DNA of 64,000 nt from Streptomyces specialis (GTDB taxonomy: Bacteria > Actinomycetota > Actinomycetes > Streptomycetales > Streptomycetaceae): the NCBI RefSeq assembly GCF_001493375.1, contig NZ_LN929894.1, positions 1 through 64,000 on the forward strand, given 5' to 3'. The notes below the pieces were generated by a model. The model was not told where the DNA came from and did not search any database. It saw only the letters and a list, made by a program, of their open reading frames with translations. Positions 58,744-64,000 of this stretch are shown piece by piece (the first letter of the stretch is position 1; each line of letters opens with the position of its first letter). The translations under genes and the position numbers were made by a program.

Positions 58744-60819
58744 ATGACCCCGGACATTTCCCGAAGAGGACTGATCGGCGGCGCCGCCGCCGCGGCCGTC
58801 GCGGGATCGCTGCTTCCCCCGTCGCTCCAGACGGCCCTGGCCTCCGAGCCGCCGGCCGGCGGCCTGGACGCCATCCGGCATGTCGTGATCCTCGTGCAGG
58901 AGAACCGGTCGTTCGACAACTACTTCGGAACCCTGCGCGGGGTCCGCGGCTTCGGCGACCGCAACGCCATCGAACTGCCCACCGGCCGCCCGGTGTTCGA
59001 GCAGCCGGCCATCGGCCGCACCGTGCTGCCCTTCCCGGTCCGGGAGGCGGCCGAGGCGCAGCGCCGGGACCTGCAGTACATCGGCGACCTCGACCACAGT
59101 TGGAACGGCGGCGCCGCGGCCTGGCGCGACGGCTGGATGGACAACTGGGTGGCCGCCAAGTCCCCCGCGACCATGGCCTACTACGACCGCCGGGACCTGC
59201 CGCTGCACTACGAACTGGCGGACACCTTCACTGTCTGCGACGCCTACCACTCCTCCGTCCACACCTCCACCAGCCCCAACCGCAACCACCTGGTCAGCGG
59301 CTGGACCGGCTTCGAGGCCGACGGCCGGCGCGCCGTCACCAACGACGCCTACGCCGAGGGCACTCACCCCGGCTACCCGTGGACCACCTACGCCGAGCGC
59401 CTGGAGCGTGCGGGCCGCAGTTGGAAGACGTTCCAGGAGTGGGAGAACTTCACCGACAACAACCTCGAATTCTTCGCGTCCTTCAAGGCCGTGGCCCGCA
59501 AGGCCCTCGCCCGCGCCGGGGACTTCACCTACATGGAGGCGTTCTACGCCCGGGTGCGCGACGCGGACCCGGCCGAGCGGCAGCGACTGCTCGGCCTCCT
59601 CGACGAGGGCGTCGCCCCCCTCACCGACGCGGAGCGCAGCCTCTTCGAACGGGCCCTGCGCCGTGGCGAAACCGGCCGCCTGGCCGCCGACTTCCGCGCG
59701 GACGTCGCCGCCGGACGGCTGCCCGAGGTGTCGTGGATCGTGCCCTCGGCCGTCGACTCCGAGCATCCGGGCGCCTCTTCGCCGATCGCCAGCGCTCACC
59801 TGGTCTACGACCTCCTCGACGCCCTGGCCTCCCACCCCGACGTCTGGCGGCGCACCGCCTTCTTCCTCACCTACGACGAGAACGACGGCTTCTTCGACCA
59901 CGTTCCGCCGCCCGTCCCGGCCCCCGACGGCCCCGGCGGCGCGGACGAGATCTGGGAAGGCCGGCCGGTCGGCCTCGGAATCCGCGTCCCGATGCTGGTC
60001 ATCTCGCCGTGGTCGGTGGGCGGTTACGTCTGCTCCGAGGTCTTCGACCACACCTCCGTCGTGCGCTTCATGGAGCGCTGGCTGGGCATCGCGGAGCCGA
60101 ACATCACCGACTGGCGGCGCCAGGCCGTCGGCGACCTCACCTCCGCCTTCGACTTCCACCGCGCCCGCCGCGCCCCCGAGGTGGAACAGCCGGGGCCCGT
60201 CCCGCCCTTCACCGGCCGCTGGCGTCCCGAGCCGCCGGCCGAGCAGGAGATGCCGGCGCAGGAGCCCGGCACGCGCCCGGCGCGCCCGCTGCCGTACCAG
60301 CCCGACGCCCACGGCCGCCTGGACGGCGACACGCTCCGGCTCTCGCTCGCCAACGCGGGCAGCTCCAGCGTGCACTTCGCGCTCTACCCCTACGCCGGCG
60401 AGTTCGCCGTCCCCCAGCACCGGGACGTACGCCGCACCGGCACGTGGGAGGTGCCGGTGCGCGGCGGTGCCTACCGCTTCCCCGTCACCGGCCCCAACGG
60501 CTTCCGCCGTGAGTTCGCCGGTACCGCCGCCGACCGCGCCGAGGTCACCTCCCGCGTGGACGGGCGCACCCGCGAGATCCGCCTCGCCCTGGTCAACACC
60601 GGCAGGACCGGCACCCTCACCTTCACCGTCCGCCCACTGGCCTACACCGGCCGCCCGCGGGAGATCGAGGTCCGCCCGGGCGGCAGCGCGACGTTCACCC
60701 ACCACACCGCCGACGCCCACGGCTGGTACGACCTGGAGGTGACCGCCACCGGATCCGGCTCGTTCCGCCGCCGTCTGATGGGCCACATCGAGAACGGCCG
60801 CCCGAGCGTCTCGGGCTGA
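58744..60819 (+). CDS. Phosphocholine-specific phospholipase C, Tat-exported
   Basis: The 691-residue protein has a twin-arginine signal (DISRRGLIGGAAAAAVAGSL). The phosphoesterase domain starts HVVILVQENRSFDNYFGTLR, whose Glu-Asn and Asp are metal and active-site residues. It continues with TSPNRNHLVSGW, YDENDGFFDHVPPP and VFDHTSVVRFMERWLG. Two C-terminal DUF756-type beta domains follow (about 500-690). It cleaves phosphatidylcholine or sphingomyelin head groups outside the cell, often for phosphate acquisition. AGGAGA precedes ATG 58744. A 13 bp hairpin lies just downstream. Confidence 0.94.
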   Translation: MTPDISRRGLIGGAAAAAVAGSLLPPSLQTALASEPPAGGLDAIRHVVILVQENRSFDNYFGTLRGVRGFGDRNAIELPTGRPVFEQPAIGRTVLPFPVREAAEAQRRDLQYIGDLDHSWNGGAAAWRDGWMDNWVAAKSPATMAYYDRRDLPLHYELADTFTVCDAYHSSVHTSTSPNRNHLVSGWTGFEADGRRAVTNDAYAEGTHPGYPWTTYAERLERAGRSWKTFQEWENFTDNNLEFFASFKAVARKALARAGDFTYMEAFYARVRDADPAERQRLLGLLDEGVAPLTDAERSLFERALRRGETGRLAADFRADVAAGRLPEVSWIVPSAVDSEHPGASSPIASAHLVYDLLDALASHPDVWRRTAFFLTYDENDGFFDHVPPPVPAPDGPGGADEIWEGRPVGLGIRVPMLVISPWSVGGYVCSEVFDHTSVVRFMERWLGIAEPNITDWRRQAVGDLTSAFDFHRARRAPEVEQPGPVPPFTGRWRPEPPAEQEMPAQEPGTRPARPLPYQPDAHGRLDGDTLRLSLANAGSSSVHFALYPYAGEFAVPQHRDVRRTGTWEVPVRGGAYRFPVTGPNGFRREFAGTAADRAEVTSRVDGRTREIRLALVNTGRTGTLTFTVRPLAYTGRPREIEVRPGGSATFTHHTADAHGWYDLEVTATGSGSFRRRLMGHIENGRPSVSG

Positions 60820-60828
60820 CCACCGCCG

Positions 60829-60860
60829 GGCGGGCGGCCGGTGTGTCCCGGCCGCCCGCC
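60829..60860 (+). terminator. 13 bp perfect hairpin after the phospholipase C gene
   Basis: GGCGGGCGGCCGG at 60829-60841 pairs with CCGGCCGCCCGCC at 60848-60860 around TGTGTC, starting ten bases after the stop codon. Confidence 0.8.
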
Positions 60861-60935
60861 GCGGCACGGGCCGCTCGCGGCCCTTCCTCGTGCCGAGAGC
60901 GCCGCGACCGCTGCTGCGACGCGGAGCACGGGCCC

Positions 60936-61928
60936 TCAGAGCATGCTGAGCGCCCGCATCGCGTCGTGTTCGACGCGGTGCAGGTCGTGGAGGAGGGAGC
61001 CGGCCCGCGTGAGGGGTTCCGGGTCGCCGGTTTCGCCCGCTGTCGTGATGAGTTCGGCCACCTGGGTCCAGAGGACGGCGGCCTCGGCGTACAGGCGGTG
61101 GCCGGTGCGCAGGTGGCCGCTGTCGATCAGTCGGGCGGACTCGGCGAGGAAGTCCCGGTAGAGGTTGCGGAACAGGGCGCCGCCGGTGCCGGCCTTCTCC
61201 ATGAGGGCGGCGGCCCGTGGCAGGTCCTCCCGCGGATCGGCGGCGCGTCGCAGCCACTTCGGCACCTGCTGGGCGGTCTTCTCGATGCCCCGGTGGCCCA
61301 GGTTCACGATGGGCGGGTTCAGGAAGGCGTCGGCGCACGCCTTGATCGCGGGGATGATCCGGTCCCGTGGTGACGGCGGGCCGCTGGGCGCCGTGAGGGT
61401 GAAGGAGCGGTGCCTGGCGGTCATGGGGCCGCGCTCGGCCCTGGCCCTGGCCAGGGCGGCGAGGCTGGTCGTGACGGCTCCGCCCTGCGGGGCGGTGTCC
61501 ACGAGGTAGGCGTGCTGGTCGTCGTAGCCGTACATGGCCACGACGTGTCCGCCGAAGTGCGCCTTGGTGCCGAAGTAGTCCAGGTGGTAGCTGTCGAGCT
61601 GGAGGCCGACCGGCCGGCCGGCGTCGAGGGGCGCCGCCACGTTCTGCCATGCCTTGCGCGGGGAGGTGGTCTCCTCGACCCGCAGTTCGAGCCCGAGCGC
61701 GGCGGCCAGGTTCCTGGTGAGCTCGAACGGCTTGACCCGGCCTCCGAGGAAGGGGAAGCCCATGTTCTTGCTGTCCCAGTAGATGAAGGACAGTCCGGAG
61801 CCGAGCCCGAACAGCATGGGCTCGGACAGGTCGAGTCCCTCGTGCCGCAGCAGCACACCCAGCGCCGTCGTCTCGCAGTGCCGCGTATCGCGGACATCGA
61901 TGTCCTTCACCATGGCCATGCCACTCAT
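60936..61928 (-). CDS. BtrH N-terminal domain protein with DUF4872-like C-terminus
   Basis: The 330-residue protein begins with DTRHCETTALGVLLRHEGLD and MLFGLGSGLSFIYWDSKNMG, matching the BtrH N-terminal domain. GGHVVAMYGYDDQHAYLVDT matches its middle. BtrH transfers an acyl chain from a carrier protein during butirosin synthesis, with Cys and His as active-site residues; here Cys18 and the His of GGHVVAM are candidates. The helical second half matches DUF4872. No other butirosin-like genes are present, so the substrate is unknown. It is convergent with the phospholipase gene. Confidence 0.8.
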   Translation of the reverse strand: MSGMAMVKDIDVRDTRHCETTALGVLLRHEGLDLSEPMLFGLGSGLSFIYWDSKNMGFPFLGGRVKPFELTRNLAAALGLELRVEETTSPRKAWQNVAAPLDAGRPVGLQLDSYHLDYFGTKAHFGGHVVAMYGYDDQHAYLVDTAPQGGAVTTSLAALARARAERGPMTARHRSFTLTAPSGPPSPRDRIIPAIKACADAFLNPPIVNLGHRGIEKTAQQVPKWLRRAADPREDLPRAAALMEKAGTGGALFRNLYRDFLAESARLIDSGHLRTGHRLYAEAAVLWTQVAELITTAGETGDPEPLTRAGSLLHDLHRVEHDAMRALSML

Positions 61929-62030
61929 TCTCCGCCCTCACCGGGACGGCCCGCCGGTACGGGACCCCCGTCCGGTGGCCCGCGCGCAGCCCGTTGTGGG
62001 GGGCGAGGGCGCCGCCGTAGGGTCGGCGGC

Positions 62031-62393
62031 ATGTCTTTGCGTCTTCGTATGCGTCAAGCACTGCCGGAGGCGATGCGCGCCGGTGACAAGGCCGCGGTGA
62101 GCGCCCTGCGCGCGACACTCGCCGCGCTGGACAACGCCGAGGCGGTGCCCGTGGACGAGGCCGGGCTTCGCGGCGTGGCCCTTGAGCACGCGCCGGTCGG
62201 TGTCGGTGCCACCGAAGTGGCGCGGCGCGAGGTGAGTGAGCGCGGGGTGGAGGACATCGTGCGCGCCGAGGCCGCCGAGCGGCTGGAGGTCGCGGCGCGG
62301 CTGACCGCGCCCGCGCACGCCGGCCGGGCCGCGCGGCTGCGCGCCGAGGCCGCCGTGCTGCTGCGCTTCCTCGACGGCCCCGGCACCGAGTAG
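62031..62393 (+). CDS. GatB/YqeY-like protein
   Basis: The 120-residue protein begins MSLRLRMRQALPEAMRAGDK and continues AAVSALRATLAALDNAEAVP, the start of the YqeY helical bundle. REVSERGVEDIVRAEAAERL and the closing RLRAEAAVLLRFL complete it. YqeY resembles the tRNA-binding tail domain of GatB and may associate with tRNA, but its role is not established. It is shorter than the roughly 150-residue family norm. ATG 62031 has only a weak GGTCGGCGG upstream. Confidence 0.75.
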   Translation: MSLRLRMRQALPEAMRAGDKAAVSALRATLAALDNAEAVPVDEAGLRGVALEHAPVGVGATEVARREVSERGVEDIVRAEAAERLEVAARLTAPAHAGRAARLRAEAAVLLRFLDGPGTE

Positions 62394-62525
62394 CCGGGCT
62401 GCCCGCGCCGGTCCGGCCGGTGGTGGGGCGAGATTTCCGGTTTTGTGCTGTTTCGTCTTCCTGGGGGACTGGTTACCCGCACCGCGAGCCCGCAAGGCAG
62501 GACCACAGGACAAGGAGACAGCACC

Positions 62526-63290
62526 ATGATCACCAGGGAGCAGATACCCACCGTGATGAACCATCCCGTCCACGGCGCGGGTGGCAGCAAGATCGGCAAG
62601 GCCGAGCACGTCTTCATCGACGACGTGACCGGAAGGCCCGAATGGGTCGGCGTGAAGACCGCCATGTTCGGCGGCGGCGACACGCTCGTGCCCATCCGGG
62701 ACGCGACCGTGGTCGGGGACCACCTGGAGGTTCCCTACCCCAAGGACAAGATCAAGGACGCGCCGCAGGTGGACGTCGATTCCACCGGCCACCTCTCCGA
62801 GCAGGGCGAGCACCGCCTGTACGACTACTACGGCATCGACCGGAGCGCGTCCGGGCAGCGTGCCGGCAGGCCGGCCCCCGGTCCCGCTCCGGCGGCCCGG
62901 AACACCGACGACGCCATGACGCGCTCCGAGGAGCACCTGCGCGTGGGCACCGAGCGCCGCGCCTCCGGCCGCGCCAGGCTGCACAAGTACGTGGTCACCG
63001 AGGAGGAGCAGCAGACCATCCCGCTCCGCCACGAAGAGGCACGTGTCGTGCGCGAGCCCGTCACCGAGGCCAACCGGGGCCCGGCCGAGGCCGGACCCGA
63101 GATCTCCGAGGCCGAGCACGAACTGACCCTGCACGCCGAGCGCCCGGTCGTGGAGACCAGGGCCGAGCCCGTGGAACGGGTCCGCCTGACCACGGAGGAG
63201 CGCACGGAGCAGCAGACCGTCAAGGGCAAGGCGCGCAAGGAGCGCATCGAGGCCGACATCGAGGAGGAGGGCAAGGGCCGCCGGGCCTGA
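62526..63290 (+). CDS. PRC-barrel and DUF2382 (YsnF/AvaK) stress-type protein
   Basis: The 254-residue protein has an N-terminal PRC-barrel (about 1-100, with KIGKAEHVFIDDVTGRPEWV and VPYPKDKIKDAPQVD) and a linker rich in Ala/Pro. A C-terminal DUF2382 domain (about 135-250) has SEEHLRVGTERRASGRARLH, then KYVVTEEEQQTIPLRHEEAR and ERVRLTTEERTEQQTVKGKA. Proteins of this design are common in actinomycetes and are induced under general stress, but no reaction is known. ACAAGGAGACAGC gives a strong ribosome site before ATG 62526. Confidence 0.9.
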   Translation: MITREQIPTVMNHPVHGAGGSKIGKAEHVFIDDVTGRPEWVGVKTAMFGGGDTLVPIRDATVVGDHLEVPYPKDKIKDAPQVDVDSTGHLSEQGEHRLYDYYGIDRSASGQRAGRPAPGPAPAARNTDDAMTRSEEHLRVGTERRASGRARLHKYVVTEEEQQTIPLRHEEARVVREPVTEANRGPAEAGPEISEAEHELTLHAERPVVETRAEPVERVRLTTEERTEQQTVKGKARKERIEADIEEEGKGRRA

Positions 63291-63406
63291 TCAGCCCCCG
63301 CTCCCACCGCACGGTCCCACCGGCGGGCGCGCCCGCGCCCCCCGGGGCCGGCGGGGGGCACCCCCGCACCCCCGCCCCGCCGCACCACTGCGCCGCCGCA
63401 CCCGGG

Positions 63407-64000
63407 TCACCGCTTCGCGGCCGGTCCGCTCCGGGCGTCGCCGACGACGGTGGCGATCACGTCGAGCGCCGCGTCGACGGGGGGCAGGCCCGCGCCGTGG
63501 TGGAGGAAGCCGTGCAGGACTCCGGGAACGGTGAGCTGCCGCACGTCGACACCGGCCAGGGCCAGGGCGGCGGTGAAGGATTCGCCGGAGGGGCGGAGGT
63601 CGTCGTACTCGGCGTTGAGGACCAGGGTCGGGCAGAGACCGGCCAGGGCCGCGTGCCCCGGCATCGCGTAGCCGTCCGCGCCGCTCGGCGGGCCGCCGAG
63701 GTAGTTGACGACGCACCCCTCGATGTCCTCCGGGGTGAAACGCGCGATGGGTGGCGCCTGTGTCATCAGTCGGATCAACGCCGGCGAGGCCGGAGGGAGG
63801 TCGGCGTGGAGCAGCGGGTAGGCCACCACCAGACGCGCCGGCAGCCAGGCGTCCTCGTCGCGCAGCCGCAGCGCGGCCCCGGCCGCGAGGTTCGCTCCCG
63901 CGCTGGCCCCGCCCAGGGCGGTCGCCGCCGGATCGGTGCCCAGCCCGGCGGCCCGGTCCCGCGCCCAGCGCACGGCCGCCACGACATCGTCGAGCGGCAC
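63407..64000 (-). CDS. Alpha/beta hydrolase (HSL/Hydrolase_3 family), N-terminus outside window
   Basis: The 197 residues present include the nucleophile motif GGASAGANLAAGAALRLRDE, LVVAYPLLHADLPP, the Asp region LNAEYDDLRPSGESF and the His in PGVLHGFLHH. The oxyanion HGGG motif should lie upstream, beyond the window's right edge. The family includes hormone-sensitive lipase-like carboxylesterases acting on short acyl esters. The frame is open to base 64000, so the true start is not visible. Confidence 0.88.
   Translation of the reverse strand: MPLDDVVAAVRWARDRAAGLGTDPAATALGGASAGANLAAGAALRLRDEDAWLPARLVVAYPLLHADLPPASPALIRLMTQAPPIARFTPEDIEGCVVNYLGGPPSGADGYAMPGHAALAGLCPTLVLNAEYDDLRPSGESFTAALALAGVDVRQLTVPGVLHGFLHHGAGLPPVDAALDVIATVVGDARSGPAAKR

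Overview
The window is high-GC DNA with short intergenic gaps, frequent GTG and TTG starts and many ATGA/GTGA/TTGA stop-start overlaps. Gene content includes a GlnA2-type glutamine synthetase, HtpX/PspAB, a PAS-GAF-PP2C phosphatase, a terpene synthase-like protein, cytochrome P450, DUF574, DUF5685 and F420 chemistry. Together these point to a Streptomyces or close relative. I saw no tRNA, rRNA, CRISPR array or complete insertion sequence.

Region 1 (1-26 kb) is mostly an exopolysaccharide or cell-envelope glycan locus. It holds a CDP-alcohol transferase tail, a nucleotidyltransferase, a WcaI-like glycosyltransferase, a Wzz-type co-polymerase with a degenerate kinase domain, a Wzx-like flippase, a Wzy-like polymerase, two more glycosyltransferases, Gmd and Fcl for GDP-fucose, and a WbaP-like initiating transferase. 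Embedded in it are a membrane-anchored PstS-like protein, a large LamG/DNRLRE surface protein coupled to a lipoprotein, an M28 peptidase, a MOSC protein, a PP2C phosphatase, an adenosine deaminase and a secreted cutinase related to polyester hydrolases.

Region 2 (26-41 kb) is largely core metabolism. It has a LysR/dehydratase pair, a DUF5685 protein with a cysteine-rich tail and a sugar ABC transporter operon. The transporter operon has a 4 x 90 bp in-frame repeat wedged between the binding protein and the first permease. These are followed by methionine aminopeptidase, F420-NADP oxidoreductase, panB, an EEP-family protein, htpX-pspAB and nadE. The LysR gene is broken by 115 bp of homopolymer-rich sequence that looks like an assembly fault.

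Region 3 (41-45.6 kb) carries a divergent terpene synthase-like gene convergent with a P450 whose ExxR motif is replaced by EQVLW, as in CYP157, and then glnA2.

Region 4 (45.6-64 kb) looks accessory. It opens with a tyrosine-integrase C-terminal remnant. It then has a FAD monooxygenase/TetR pair, a DUF574 methyltransferase with an in-frame amber codon, a DppA peptidase, and a 141 bp inverted duplication beside a triple zinc-ribbon-like repeat protein. Next comes a catabolic operon (flavin reductase, flavin-dependent monooxygenase, alcohol dehydrogenase, aldehyde dehydrogenase) facing a GntR regulator, with two near-identical palindromes between them. The window closes with a Tat-exported phospholipase C, a BtrH-like protein, a YqeY-like protein, a PRC-barrel/DUF2382 stress protein and a truncated alpha/beta hydrolase.
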